A DNA stretch of 64,000 nt from Endothia cerciana (lineage: Eukaryota > Ascomycota > Sordariomycetes > Diaporthales > Cryphonectriaceae): positions 62,001 to 126,000 of the forward strand of contig JALRMH010000068.1 in NCBI GenBank assembly GCA_026119935.1. Direction: 5' to 3'. The notes below the pieces were generated by a model. The model had not been told where the DNA came from, searched no databases, and saw only the letters and a program-made list of their open reading frames with translations. Positions 1 through 11,648 of this stretch are shown one piece after another. Each line of letters opens with the position of its first letter. Position 1 is the stretch's first letter. Both the position numbers and the translations under genes were made by a program.

Positions 1-961
1 GGAGACCAGGTCAGAGCCAGGTCAGCGTTTGCTTTGGTGTCAGGGTTCCTTGCAACCCGGGGGGGATGACTGTTAGCCTGCGGTGTTAGTGGCAGCCGGG
101 TGGTCTGGCTGCAACGCCTTAACACGTAGTCCGGCTTGCTACTGTCATGCCGTGAACATCCATGCACCCCCAGGTCTCCCTGTTCTCTTTGTTGTCATCT
201 ATTCCTTTGTGATGTGATGTGATGCGGGATGCAGGCTGGGAGGATCAGAGGAGGCAGGCAGGTGAAAGGCCAACATAGATCCGCCGTCACCTAGGCTGAC
301 TGCCGGATGCATCCCTGGCTGATGTTGTTGTGTAGACCGCATGACAGCTGTCAGCCTACCCCGGCGACATCCTCTGCCCTTTTTCTTCTTCTAAACATCT
401 ATCTCGACAGGTCGTGTCCAGTTGCGTTCATCATCTGGCCAGCATCGCAGCTCTCGCCGGTTCATCTAGGTGGTCTGTGTTGAAAGTCCCAAGGCATATT
501 GTGATATACGTACGAAACATGTGATACCACACTAAATGCAAGAGCTGCCTTACCGCTTCGCTACCTCACGCCTCACAACTCGGATTTGAAACAAGACATG
601 TAGAGCTGTTTCTGATGGGCTGGTATGGTCCCCTCTCGCCGTATAGACGCGTATATCACATACACAAACATCCCAATAAGCACCCATGAATCATATCAGG
701 GTATCTGAGGGCACAAGTCTCTCGTGCTTGATACCGTTTCTGTGTCCTCTCTGCCAGTCTCTGGTTCTGCTTGTATCTGTCTTGACCCTGGATAGGCGCC
801 ATCCCACCTTCTTCCTCTCTTGCGCCCTCGAATGACGACATTAGCCTGGCATTTCTTCCGAGACCCATCCATCTTGCTGCAACACATCGTACGGCATCCA
901 ACGTGCAGGTGCATATCGATTGTCCCAAACTTCCCGAGAACGAATCACCCTCCCGAGCCAA

Positions 962-964
<3 letters not shown>

Positions 965-1011
<47 letters not shown>
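965..1011. repeat. (TC)n dinucleotide microsatellite
   Basis: This is an uninterrupted alternation of T and C, about 23 dinucleotide units. Frames through it read alternating Arg-Glu on the minus strand or Ser-Leu on the plus strand, which explains several artefactual open frames. The copy number is likely variable between strains. Confidence 0.97.
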
Positions 1012-1015
<4 letters not shown>

Positions 1016-1667
1016 GGCCAGGCCAGGCAAGGCAGCCCAGAGGCCGAGGAAGCACAGCAATGCCTGATGCGACCCCTCCCGCCTGGGTCTCGAAAAAGCA
1101 GTGACGAAAGGTGGTCTGAGAAAATTCCTGCCACTAGTATGGAAGCGCCCCTTTTTCCCGACCGCTACCTACCGTAGGGCCCTAAAACTATTAGTACCGA
1201 TTGGGTGAGGCTGTGAGACGCGGCTGTCAACTTGAGGCAAATGCAAGTGCTAAGAGATGGCGGGGTCGACTCATGGCCACTGGGAGGCCAACTGAGAGGG
1301 GGAGGCGGAGAGGGAGACCCACTAAGGTCTTGCCAAAGGCTAAAAGAGTTGCAGGGCCGGGGCTGGTGATCTTTGCCAGGTTCGACTCTAGCGGGCCCCT
1401 AAGAATAGGACCCCACGTTGTCCCTCCAGCTGAGTGGCCAGGCTTCCCGGTATGGGATATTTTCTTCCCTTCACCACAGTACTAATATTTTGGGGGGGGG
1501 GGGGTGTATAACCAAACCGAGTACCCAATATTTACGACAGTCACCCCAGGGCCTAGTAGGCTCGATGCTTCGAGGACCTCTAGATGCCTTTAGGTTTTCA
1601 CCTTCTACCATAGTACATGCCTATCTGCACGGCTGTGGCCGGGACCTGCAGTATCCACATCCCACAT

Positions 1668-1699
1668 CCACACCCACACCCACACCCACACCCACACAC
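1668..1699. repeat. CCCACA hexamer-like repeat
   Basis: About five tandem copies of a CCCACA unit lie inside a longer C/A-rich stretch. It resembles telomere-type C/A strands only loosely; the fungal telomere unit is CCCTAA, so it is not telomeric. Confidence 0.85.
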
Positions 1700-4600
1700 C
1701 GCACGGGGAGATACTGAACACAAACCTGTGCATCCCATCCCCATCCCCCATCCAAGCTCGTCAACCAGGAAAGCTGAGCTATTCTCAGGACCCCTGCCAA
1801 GCTCTCGTATTCCGGCCCCCCCTCTCTGTTGCCCGCCGTCGCAGCCGCCCACTCGGCTCTTCACAAGCGCCGTTGCGCTCGTTGATGACATCCTCGTATA
1901 GGGAGCGCCACTCTCAGCACCCTGATCCTCGGGGTTCCGGTCTATCGTGTCAATCCCTCGTGCTGCGCCACCAGCTGTCTCGAGCCGTTCCACCGCGCCC
2001 TCTATTAGGTCGTAAACCCCCATCCCGTGCTGACCTCCCGTCGTGCATGCGTCGCGGATTTGTACACCGTGTCATGTCGGACGGGGAGGCTGGATCTAAA
2101 AGTAGAGGGCGAGCTGGAGCGACGTGCCAGCCTCGATCTCGACCATCCATCTCGGCGGGCTACTATAACGGCAACCCCGTCGGGCTTAGGTAATAAGGTC
2201 CGAACCGTTGGTGTTTGGTGTCGCGCCTTTGCCTGCTTGCACGCCTTTGCGGCCTGCCCTCAAGCCCCAGGAACATCACCGGGTGCGGGCAGTTTCCTCC
2301 ACAACCACAACCCAATGCGAATCCCATCCCCTTCTTCTATTTCTCCTGCCAACACCCACCTCATCGTCCCTGGGGGGTATGTATAAGGTGGGATGGGACA
2401 GACTGGCTCGTATGTTAGTCTCCGGCCCTCTCCGAAGCTTTCAAGCTAGGTCGATCTACACGGTGGCAGGCGCATATAATGTTGTCGACAGAGCCACGAG
2501 ATCGTCCCGCCGAAGACGCCCAAAGGCCCAAAGGTCTCCTGGGAGCCAGCCTTATGGCATTCTTTCCTTCGTGCAGGGCTCGATGGTATTGAGCATCGAT
2601 AGGTCGGGGGAGATATTATGTATCCTCATGCGTCGCTTGATCAGGATATCACGGCGCCCGAAGGCGCCATATCTCATCGCATGTCATCGGCCGTTAGACC
2701 CTACTCCCGGTGATCAAAGTGAGGAGCCGCGTTCTATAGGCGAGAGCGCAGGCCAGGAGGGCTGGTTTAGAGCTGCTACCAATAAGAGGCTCGAGTATTC
2801 CAGTCGGAATTTCCGGCGATAGCTACCTAGGTAAGTCATGCCGGTCTATGAGCTTCAGGCCCGCGGCGCGTGTGTCCTATTTATAGTATCCAGATTCCGT
2901 CAAGAGAATCAAGAATGACTATTGTATATAAAGGTGAGATGAGAGGGCTCGAAGGGGAAGACGATGACCCTGGAAAATCGGAAGACACCGAGAGCGATTC
3001 CCAGTGGTTGGACATGCTATTCCCGATACCTCTAGAAACATGAGCGATTTGCGGCTCAGATAGCGATAAAGAAGTTTTGGTGCTGTATGTTCCTCAGTTC
3101 ACTGTAGCCAGAGGTCTGCCATGGCTGACTTGATAGCGTCCCTACCGTGAAGGCTGCGATGTTTGGAATACGCACGCTGCTGCATCACTCCTATGGCGGA
3201 ACGCTTGGGGGGTGGGAATGTGGTCCTGCCCTCGTTTGGAAAAAGCAGTGTGTGAAGCTTAATACGCTTCATCTGTCGAACTACGCATAGGAACGGTCTA
3301 TCTATATGTAATTGTCGTGGGATTTCTGGTCGAGACTCGAGTCCTAGCCTGTTGCGAGTTAGTGAAGAGAAGCCATCATAAACCAGGCTGGCGCCACTTA
3401 TCGGCCTGACCGTTGTGGGTCCCTATAACCAAACTTGCAGCTGGTCACTACCGTGCTCTTCTTCGAATATGACATGTGGATCTACTCAAATGGTGGCCTC
3501 GAAGTCCCGAGACCTCTAAAAAGGAACCTGGGCAGTCTGGGATGGGTCGTTGCACATACGACCTTGACATGCCTAGGCCCGCACGCCTAGGGACATGAAC
3601 AGCTTGTATATGAACAGCTTGAAATCTATCCTGGTGCAAAAACAGGCTGTCTTTTTCATAACCACACCACCCCACGATCTCATGGCGCAGAGTACATGTT
3701 CCGTCGTCTACTCCCACTCGCCACCAACATCAACAAGTCGTTCATCCAACGCATATGTCCGTTATGAAAGAATCGCAGGATACTTTCGTGACCTGGCTGA
3801 TGGCCACTATCCAAGGGTGCAGTGGGACCTCGTCCCTTGCTCGCATTGCTCAATCTTGACTGTCAGATCTCCTTTGATATTTGGCATATGCTGAATGGAA
3901 AGCTGGTAGTAGGTATTTCCATTTTACGACTCGTGAAAGACACTCATACAAAAAGGATATAACGATACTTCCACTACAAGCGGACCATTCGCGGACCCAA
4001 AGAGACCTGGCTCAGGGAGATGGATCCTTCGGTGGCTGGTTATCTCGCAACTCCTGGAGTTGGAGATGCCTGCTGGGCATGTTTCACTCGTGGAGAAGCT
4101 GCTTGACATGGCGCCTCCGAGAGGTCTATTCACCGCCAAAGGGGGGGGGAGGGGGGCGTTGAAGAAGGCTAAATACCTATTACTGGTAAACACTGTAAGG
4201 CTCGAAGAGGGGAAGAAGGCTGTGAAAGATCACGCCTGCGGCACGGCGACTACGGTGCCTCGCGAGGATGGCGGTGTAATTGACGCTGTCTGGAAGGACT
4301 AACTCAAGTACTGAGGACGCGGGCTTTTGATTGTTCCTGCTCGGGGGAATCATTCACATCCATGGAGACCTAGGTGGGTGTATTCGCTGTTGCGGAACGG
4401 GCTGCCGACATTACACTGAGATACAACACGGGTAGTGTGACATTTAGAAAGGGCCATATTGCACATTCACGTCCTGTAACTTTTCATATCAAGCAGTATT
4501 ATGGAAAGTGTGCAGAGGTGGGGCTAAGACTAAAAACAAGTGATGAGACTGTCCAGATGCTGCTTGGCTCTCAGGCGTTTAGGCCTTCTAACCCGTAAGA

Positions 4601-5008
4601 AAGGGCATGTGCTGCATCAAATAAGCAGAAAGTCAGTACGGAAGAGGAGATTTTGACGAAGTCGGAACCAGAGCACTGCCTAGGGACTCACAGAAAACGA
4701 AAAACTCTGAGAGACCCCGTCGTGATTAAGTTATCCCTTTTCCTTCAGGTTTTGATGAATCACAATCTTTCTCTCGTTTCTGGCAGAGGCTCAACTTTTT
4801 TCCTGAACCCCTGAATCACTCCTGGCCATTGCGACCTCGTCACTGATATCAGTCCTCTGCTTTGGTATTCAGCAGAGACCACAACAGCCTCGACCTGTCT
4901 ATGGCAATTTCTAGCTATTCCTGAAACCCGCATTTATGCACACCACGCAGTCATATTTCCTGACAAGACGGCAATATCCAATCCAAACCACGAGACCAGC
5001 AGACCACG

Positions 5009-5662
5009 ATGAAGATCACCACCACTATCAGCATTGTCAGTATCTTCGCCGGCACCGCCATGGCCGGCATTAGCGAGTCCTGCAGCAGGCTGAAGCTGAC
5101 CAGCACCGACGCCGGTGCCCATGTCTGGTTCACTGCCAACTGCTCGGGCCTCCACGAGTGGTCGTGCTCCATCATCAACCTCAACCTCTGCTACGGCTGG
5201 GTCATCGGGACCCAGACCACCACCGAGACCATCGTCGCCGAGGCTTTGTAAGGGACACTCACCCCTAGTTCTACAGAGCCTGATCCTTGTTTTCCTTCTT
5301 TCCTTGTTTTTCTCCCTCCCTTCTACAAAGATCCGCAGTGCTCTGACCTGTTGTCGTGACCGTAGTGGTAACTTTGGCACCAACTGCACCTCCTGCCGAC
5401 AGGAGGTCCCCCTCGATCCCGCGATCCTCACCTGCAACTGCTTGGCCTACTACGATGGGCAGGTGGGCCCCGTCTACGAGGACACGCAGTTCAGCCTTGG
5501 TAAGTCTCAAAAGTTTCAACCTTGCCCCTCTCACGCTTTTTCCATAGCAAAAGCTGCAAGGTCCATTACTGACCATGGTTTGGTGGAGACATGGGCATGG
5601 AGAATGCCAACGGCTTCCTGCAGTGTTTCGAGCAGCAAGGCCGCTTTCAGAGTTTCTGCTGA
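5009..5662 (+). CDS. Secreted CyanoVirin-N homology (CVNH) lectin-like protein
   Basis: My gene model is join(5009..5247, 5366..5499, 5589..5662), 148 residues. The first 19 residues (MKITTT... to TAMA) form a clear signal peptide with an Ala-x-Ala cleavage site, so the product is secreted. The mature part shows the two sequence-repeat halves of the CVNH fold: a Cys-x-x-Leu-x-Leu start with an Ile-Asn-Leu-Asn-x-Cys motif in the first half, then GNFGTNC, a CNC pair and a final LQCF in the second. CVNH proteins are small fungal, fern and cyanobacterial carbohydrate-binding proteins. The first two introns have GTAAGG and GTAAGT donors. The second acceptor (GTGGAG at 5588) is weak but is the one I found that restores the Asn-Gly-Phe-Leu-x-Cys end. 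Sugar-binding residues cannot be confirmed by eye. The family is reasonably sure; the role (cell surface, defence or host contact) is unknown. Confidence 0.78.
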
Positions 5663-6385
5663 GGGCAGGGTCTGCCTCTGGTGGAGGAGGACATGCCCTG
5701 CGATCGGTTGCTTCTCTGCGAGCGATAGCTAGATGAAGCAGGTGAGGAGGAGCTGCTTAAGCCATAGCATGTGGAGGAGGTATGGCTTTTCGGTAGGTAG
5801 ATGAATAGCTGGTCGCCCGCAGTGGCGCCAGGTTGAAAAATGAGGTGACATGAAAAATCATCCAAATCTCTGACAAGGTAACGTGTGAGTGATATTACCT
5901 AGTCCTCTCTCGTGACAAGAATACCAAGTCTGCTGTTTTCTGACGTTGCTCCACTGCTGAAAGTGTAAGAGGCTACCCTCTGAGCAACTATATAGCCAAC
6001 ATCATTCCTGATTAGCACTGGGGATGGCCATCCTTCTCGAGCTGTTACAGAAAATCTTGTCCTAACATTCACGTCCTGCGTTTGTTGGTGGGCGATGCAT
6101 GCCATGCCCCTTCTCTACAACATTACATGTTTTTTGTGCCAGCGTTTGTAATGTGTGGTCTATGTTATTGATACAGTATACACCGACAGGGGCTGGTATT
6201 TGTATCGTACCGAGCCGTCTCACGCCCATTCCTCTCGCCGTAATTCCGCCACAAACCCCCGAGATATGGACGCCTGCAATCTACCACCATCCATACCCAC
6301 GGCCTTTCACCATCCGAGCAGCCACCGAACTATGTAGCTAGCTTTCTTCAGCGCAGACGTCTTCACGTCCTCGGCCTCCTGAAAA
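5663..6385. other. Convergent intergenic region
   Basis: This stretch lies between the 3' ends of the CVNH gene (+) and RPT4 (-) and should contain both 3' untranslated regions. Short ORFs are present on both strands but none has recognisable features. Confidence 0.6.
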
Positions 6386-7753
6386 TTATAGACGCTTGTA
6401 CTCAATTTTCCCCTCGAGTTTCTTTGACTCAGCTACCTTGCGTACAGCCTTGTTGAAGTCGTCTTGATTGACCGCCTCCCGATAGTCCTTGATCGCAAAC
6501 AAGCCGGCTTCCGTGATCACGTTTCGCAAGTCTGCACCGTTGAGCCCATCGCTCATCTTGACCACGCTCTCGAAATCGATATCACCCTCCGTGACCACGC
6601 TGGCGGCGTGGATCTTGAGAACCTCTAGGCGGCCGACCTCGTTGGGTAGCGGAATCTCGATCTTGCGGTCGAGACGTCCGGCACGCAGCAGCGCAGGGTC
6701 AAGCGTGTCGGGTCGGTTCGTTGCCATGATGATCTTGGTTTTTCCGAGGTAGTCGAAACCGTCGAGCTGGTTCAACAGCTCCATGAGCGTTCTCTGGATC
6801 TCTCGGTCTGCAGATGTGCCCTCGGAGAATCTTCGGCCGCCGATGGCATCGATCTCGTCCATGAAGATGATGCACGGCTCGTGCTCCTTGGCGTAACCGA
6901 ACATTTCGCGGATGAGACGGGCAGACTCCCCTATGTACTTGTCGACGATGGCGGAGGAGACAACTACGCGGCACACGCAATGTTAGATTCGTGGTCGAGC
7001 CAGTGTAGCATCTGGGCCCGTCCGTACCTTTCAAGAAGTTGGTCTCCAGACTGCTCGCCACAGCACGCGCCAGCAGGGTCTTGCCTGTCCCTGGAGGCCC
7101 ATACAGCAGCACACCCTTTGGTGGCTTGATGCCGACCCGCAGGAAGAGTTCTGGGTTCTTGAGGGGCAGCTCGATGACCTCACGCAGCTCCCTGATCTGG
7201 TCGTTCAGACCACCGATACCGCCGAAGCTGACCTGACCGGGATCCTCCAGAGACATGTTGTAGACGAGGGGGTCGACCTCCCGGGGGAGCATGCGCATGA
7301 TCGTGAGGGTGGTCATATCCAGAGCGACACGGGTTCCCTGCTTCATCTTGGCCTTGTCGACCTTGGAACGGCAGCCGACGACATATCGAGGGCCGGAGGA
7401 TGCCTTGACGATAACTATGCCGGATGCGTCAGTGGGTTCTCGCCTTGCAAGATCGCGAGAAATAGCAGCAGCAGCACCGGGAAGGAGCAAGCGAAACACC
7501 GGGGGGAGGGAAGGGGGGGGGGGGTTTGTGTGGGCGGTAGCGTACATCTCTCCTCATCGAGCTGCTTGAGGACCTCGCCGATGATCTGGCCGACACTTTG
7601 CAATGCCTTGATGTTCTCCTCTGTCTGGTTGAACTCCTTCTCTAGGTCCTTGATCTCCAGCCGCAGGTTCTTGAGCTTGACCTCCCAGTTCCTCGACTCC
7701 AGCAGCGACTCGGTGTAGCGCGTGATGGCGTCGCTTCTCTCTGGATCAGACAT
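6386..7753 (-). CDS. RPT4: 26S proteasome regulatory ATPase subunit Rpt4 (PSMC6 / 10B)
   Basis: The model is complement(join(6386..6963, 7028..7414, 7546..7753)), 390 residues, the usual length of Rpt4 (human PSMC6 is 389). It begins MSDPER with an N-terminal coiled coil (about residues 20-65, ending LKQLDEER), then an OB segment (FIVKASSGPRYVVGC), then the AAA+ ATPase domain. Walker A GPPGTGKT is near residues 175-182, Walker B IIFMDEIDAIGGRR near 230-243, and the second region of homology includes ATNRPDTLDPALLR. The protein ends EYKRL without an HbYX motif, as expected for Rpt4. It is one of six ATPases of the 19S base that unfold ubiquitinated substrates in nucleus and cytoplasm. Both introns have clean GTACGC/GTACGG donors and join the conserved LDEER-FIVKA and NFLK-VVSS boundaries. 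Intron 1 contains a 12-G run (7513-7524). An upstream in-frame extension exists but does not start with the family N-terminus. Confidence 0.96.
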
Positions 7754-8843
7754 GCTGGGCCTGGCTGCTTCGGTTATGGGATGTGGGGATTCGTATTGCG
7801 CAGATGAGATGGCCGCGCAGGTTCCTGCCTCGGCTGGCAATGTGTATGAGGTCGGTCGGAGTAGGTGGACGGGGTGGTCGGGGGTGGCTTTCTGATGTGG
7901 ACGGTTGTTTGATGCCAGAGGATGTGAAGCGTTGGGGGAGTTGACGCAGTTGACGTTGTCGCAGGGCCGCCTAGTCCAGCGAGCTTACCCAAGCTTCTGG
8001 CTGCCTTGCTGCTCCCGGCCGGCAAGGTGACATGGCTGCCATAGTACGACAGGGATGCCACGCCTAGCTCAAGGTACGCACGGTACGTACCTAACGGGGC
8101 TCGACCTCAAAAGCAAGACTCGACCTCAAAAGCAAGACTCAACCTCAAAAGCAAGACTCAACCTCAAAAGCAAGACTCAACCTACACCCTACCGGGACTT
8201 GACAGCGTATCTGTGATGCTCGCAACCATCATGTCGTCGTTATTATGCAGGTATACTATATTACGCGCAGGATGTCTTCTTCAGCTTCGTCTGCCAACAT
8301 GACCAGATGCTGTATCACGGAGGCTCTTTGGTCGTGGGCAATCCCGAGCTGCTTCTTCTCCTTTCGAGTTCTTCAACCCTTTACGTTCGCTCGTGGGTCC
8401 AGAACTTCTAGGTAGTCTCCTTGGCTGTACCCTGGATGGTTTCCTGGGGGGCCCCATCGCCGAGGACACGGAGGGCCGTTGTAATCACACGGCAGGGGCC
8501 CGAGAGAAAGCTGCAAACTGCGTTACGACTAGGAAGAAGGGTGCGAGGATCTATCAGTCCTTGCTATGAACAAAAAGACATTATCGATTATTGCTAATCC
8601 AAAGTAATCTACCCAAGTTTATACGCCATTGTGCCCTCCAGGCGTTGTGGCCATCCCCCGCGAACTCCATTTGTGCTGCTACGCTATACATGTATGGCAT
8701 CCTTTCCCCTCAACCACGGCCCGGGAGCAGTCACGCATCACGTCCACTCCGGAACCCTTCTTGGTCTTTGCTCGTCTTGGGTGATCGGCCACTGGCAACG
8801 GCCGTTTGTCGTCCGTCGGGGGCCCTGTTCAGAATCCTCTCGG
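7754..8843. other. RPT4 upstream region and F-box 3' flank
   Basis: There is no gene in this 1.1-kb stretch. It contains the presumed RPT4 promoter (minus strand) and the 3' flank of the F-box gene. Its most notable element is a tandem array of a 19-bp unit about 350 bp upstream of the RPT4 start codon. Confidence 0.6.
8100..8183. repeat. 19-bp tandem repeat, about 4.4 copies
   Basis: Four full copies (8100-8118, 8119-8137, 8138-8156, 8157-8175) and a partial fifth share the core ACCTCAAAAGCAAGACTC. The first two copies read CTCGACC and the last two CTCAACC, differing by one G/A transition. The array is upstream of RPT4 on its promoter side. Confidence 0.96.
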
Positions 8844-11648
8844 TCAAGAAAGCGGAACCGGACTCCTCCACCGGCCCCTCTCCGTGTGCCACCATCGATC
8901 CTCGCCGTTCTTGTCCGCCGCGGGCCTGTCGTGGTCATACGAGTTCCACCGGCCCGTGCATCCATCCGTGACCCTTGTCGCCTCGCCCGCGCCGCCCTCT
9001 TTGGTGCTCTTGCTGGTCTTTCTCACCTTGTCTTTGCCCCTCGTGGAGTCCTTATCCTCCGGCCCAGGAGCGCCCGCGACACAGCCCGTCCCGAAGCCCG
9101 CCCCGCTTCGTGACGCCACGTCGCCTTTCCTGTACAGGTCCTCCCCGCCATCAGAGAGCAGCTCCGAGATGCCGGCCAGCCCACCATGCTCGTCCGTTCC
9201 TCCGGCATCCGGCGAGAGCAGGTAGGTGATCTTGCTCGTGACGTCGCCGATGTATGCCGCCAGCCCGGAAGATTCTATCAGGACTCCATCCTCGTCCTCG
9301 ACGTTCACCTCGATCCGCGGGAACCGGCGTGCGGCCTCCAGCCTCGCCTGAGCTGCGAGTCGCGCCTGGTGCAGATCGCTGCCCGCCTCGCGGGCAGGAC
9401 CGAAGGCCTTGCCGCTATCCTTCGTGTCGGACGACAATCGGCCGTCTAGATCGTGCACGCTGCCGGTCTCATTCGCGTTGCTGATACTGGAGGACTTGGC
9501 GGCGGGGCCCTTACTGGAGGATCGCGCGCGGCCCGCTGTCGACGCTTGGTTCACCAGGCCGTTCCGGTACCTGTCGCCAGGAAGCTCGATCCGCTCCTTG
9601 GGCCGGCAGAGGGCCTGAAATACGCCAGCCGTATCGCAGGGCGTGCGTAAGAAGCGCAGGCTGGGGAAGCCGTTGGCGGCGATGCTCCGCGCGAGGAGGT
9701 CGTCCGTCCTGGTGGCACCGCCCTCCCCGGCCCGCTCGGTAGGTGCGCTCTCGAAGACGTCCCAGTGAAGCATCTTCAGGGATTGGGACGCAACATACGG
9801 CATGAAACAGAAGAAGTCGTCATCCGGTACGGGCGCCATGGCCTGCACGATGCTGAACGTGGTGAGCTTGGAGAGCTTGGAGAGCATTCGGACGACGGCA
9901 GGGAGAGAGTCGATGTTCTGGTGGATTAGCGTCAGGGTCTCGAGATCCTTGGCCGAGTCGTGCGTCGCAAATGAAGCCAGACCGGCGGTAGTCACGCCGG
10001 GACAACGTGAAATGCCAAGCTTCTTGAGGGGCCTTGGCAGGGCTGGCAGATAATTGTCATCGAAAGATGTCGCAGGCACGTCTGACAGGTACAGTGACCG
10101 TAGCGAGGGTAGATAGGTCAGGATAACGCTGATGAGGCCGTTGGGAGTGCGGAGGTTTGCACCAGGAAGACAGTGAATAGTCAGGTGAGATAATTCGCTC
10201 CATTCCATATGCTGCCGGACAAAATTATTGGCGAGCTGCACCGGCAGGTAGCTGTATGGATGTGAGACACGTCCCTGCGACGATGCATTTTTGGACTGGC
10301 TGTTCTTGGCCTTGGAGACGCGTGCTTGCTGACCAGAACCCTCCGACTCAGCTGGTGTCGCGTCAACGACCCAGGTCATATCCTTGAGCTTTTGTCTCGT
10401 TGACAAGGCGTGGGATAGTCTGCTGTCGCCGTGGTTGTAGGTAGGGTAGAAGCCCTTCAGCCGCTCTAAATTCGGGCAAGCCATCACTACCGAGGCGACA
10501 ATGTCGTGGTATGCTTCTGGTTCTAGTGGAGCCTCGTCTGGAAGGGCTGGCACCTTGACAGAGCGGACCAATGCAGCGATCTTGGGGTCAGACCGGAGAC
10601 TCCTTCGAAGAAGAACTAGCCTTGTGAAGTAAACGCCTCGATACTTCTTCCTCTGCGCAGCGCTGTCCGGGCCTATCAGCTGAATGTCCTCGTACAGCGC
10701 AAGTCTGGCAGCGTGGAGCCACCGCCTGTTGCACGCAGCGATCGAGCAGCAATCTCGCATCCAGCATGTCGCGCAGCTACTGCTCTGCTCCTCCAGATGG
10801 AGCCTTTTCAGATCATCCAAGATCATCCGCAGCACCTCGTCGGGCAGCCTTGTGAAGGTCTCGTTGGGCCCCGCCCTCGGCACACGAGTCTGTTTGATCA
10901 AGTCTGGTCGTCGCCGCTGCCACGGGGCTCCCGACTGACGATTTGGCATAGTCGGCTGTGGGAAGGTTGAGAAAGTCATGCTCTCCTGGTCTGCTGACGT
11001 GGGACCCCAACTCATAGCTCGCATCCGCCCCTGGTTATTCATAACTGAGTCAGAGGATTGAAAGGGTTCAGATCGACGGTTCTCGCTCATCTCGGCCATC
11101 TTAGCGGGTCCGGTTAAGCGTTGGGGCCTGGCATACATCTGTGGCCGCGTCGGGGGCTCTTTCTCAGCCTGTGGATTGTTGATGCTGTAGCTGTTGTTTC
11201 CGTCGGAGGACGCCCTACGTGCGCTGATCTCGGGCAATGAATCGCTGGATCTGACAGTCCTGACCGTCCTGAGTGGTGAGGGGGTTCTGTTCAAAGAGGC
11301 GACCTGAGCCGCAAAGGCCTGTGACGTTCGCTGGTCGGGTTGGTGCATCATGGTGCGAGGTATTATGGGTGTGGCAGTGCCAGTCACGGGACCGCTTGCT
11401 GTGTCTCTCCTGGCAAAGTCTCCCCCACTGCTCTGGGGTCTCTCGTTGGCACGGCCGTTTGCACGCCCTGTAGTGGTGGAGTCGCTACCGCTGCTTTGGA
11501 GCCGCCGTCTTGCATCATTTTCGGAGTGAACTCCCTGGCCCATGCTGTCCCTTCGACTGCGGTTGCGTTTCATAAGATCATCCCAGGACCCCATCGTCGG
11601 CGGTCTCTGCGCCATTGAAGCCGGCCGCGACCTGTCAACGGCTGCCAT
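8844..11648 (-). CDS. F-box domain protein, 934 aa
   Basis: This is a single-exon reading frame of 934 residues. An in-frame stop lies shortly upstream, so the ATG at 11648 is the first possible start; a second Met (MAQRPP) follows 11 codons later. Residues 1-260 are low-complexity, rich in Ser, Arg and Pro, and probably disordered. An F-box starts near residue 264 (FTRLPDEVLRMILDDL) and runs through a Cys-rich helix (CATCWMRDCC) to the ALYEDIQL strand, a typical fungal F-box layout. Downstream there are leucine-rich stretches such as LRSLYLSDVP, LKKLGISRCPG and LETLTLIHQNIDSLP that suggest an LRR-like substrate receptor. The C-terminal 200 residues are again disordered and basic/acidic. F-box proteins link substrates to Skp1-Cullin1 ubiquitin ligases. 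The substrate is unknown and I recognise no named orthologue. Confidence 0.88.
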   Translation of the reverse strand: MAAVDRSRPASMAQRPPTMGSWDDLMKRNRSRRDSMGQGVHSENDARRRLQSSGSDSTTTGRANGRANERPQSSGGDFARRDTASGPVTGTATPIIPRTMMHQPDQRTSQAFAAQVASLNRTPSPLRTVRTVRSSDSLPEISARRASSDGNNSYSINNPQAEKEPPTRPQMYARPQRLTGPAKMAEMSENRRSEPFQSSDSVMNNQGRMRAMSWGPTSADQESMTFSTFPQPTMPNRQSGAPWQRRRPDLIKQTRVPRAGPNETFTRLPDEVLRMILDDLKRLHLEEQSSSCATCWMRDCCSIAACNRRWLHAARLALYEDIQLIGPDSAAQRKKYRGVYFTRLVLLRRSLRSDPKIAALVRSVKVPALPDEAPLEPEAYHDIVASVVMACPNLERLKGFYPTYNHGDSRLSHALSTRQKLKDMTWVVDATPAESEGSGQQARVSKAKNSQSKNASSQGRVSHPYSYLPVQLANNFVRQHMEWSELSHLTIHCLPGANLRTPNGLISVILTYLPSLRSLYLSDVPATSFDDNYLPALPRPLKKLGISRCPGVTTAGLASFATHDSAKDLETLTLIHQNIDSLPAVVRMLSKLSKLTTFSIVQAMAPVPDDDFFCFMPYVASQSLKMLHWDVFESAPTERAGEGGATRTDDLLARSIAANGFPSLRFLRTPCDTAGVFQALCRPKERIELPGDRYRNGLVNQASTAGRARSSSKGPAAKSSSISNANETGSVHDLDGRLSSDTKDSGKAFGPAREAGSDLHQARLAAQARLEAARRFPRIEVNVEDEDGVLIESSGLAAYIGDVTSKITYLLSPDAGGTDEHGGLAGISELLSDGGEDLYRKGDVASRSGAGFGTGCVAGAPGPEDKDSTRGKDKVRKTSKSTKEGGAGEATRVTDGCTGRWNSYDHDRPAADKNGEDRWWHTERGRWRSPVPLS

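Larger units (their letters stand above)
1..5008. other. Gene-free region with simple repeats
   Basis: I find no supportable gene here. Open frames exist on both strands, but they either encode pure repeat translations or begin at non-ATG codons and match no family I know. The stretch holds a TC dinucleotide microsatellite (965-1011), a 13-G run (1492-1504) and a CCCACA-type repeat (about 1668-1699). A short direct repeat containing ATGAACAGCTTG occurs near 3595-3622. The region is probably intergenic and precedes the CVNH gene. Confidence 0.6.

Noticed and set aside
656..1177. Frames with long Arg-Glu or Ser-Leu repeats on both strands
   Set aside because: They are translations of the TC microsatellite and not real proteins.
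1668..1699. Telomere-like C/A repeat
   Set aside because: The unit is CCCACA, not the fungal CCCTAA, and it lies inside the window.
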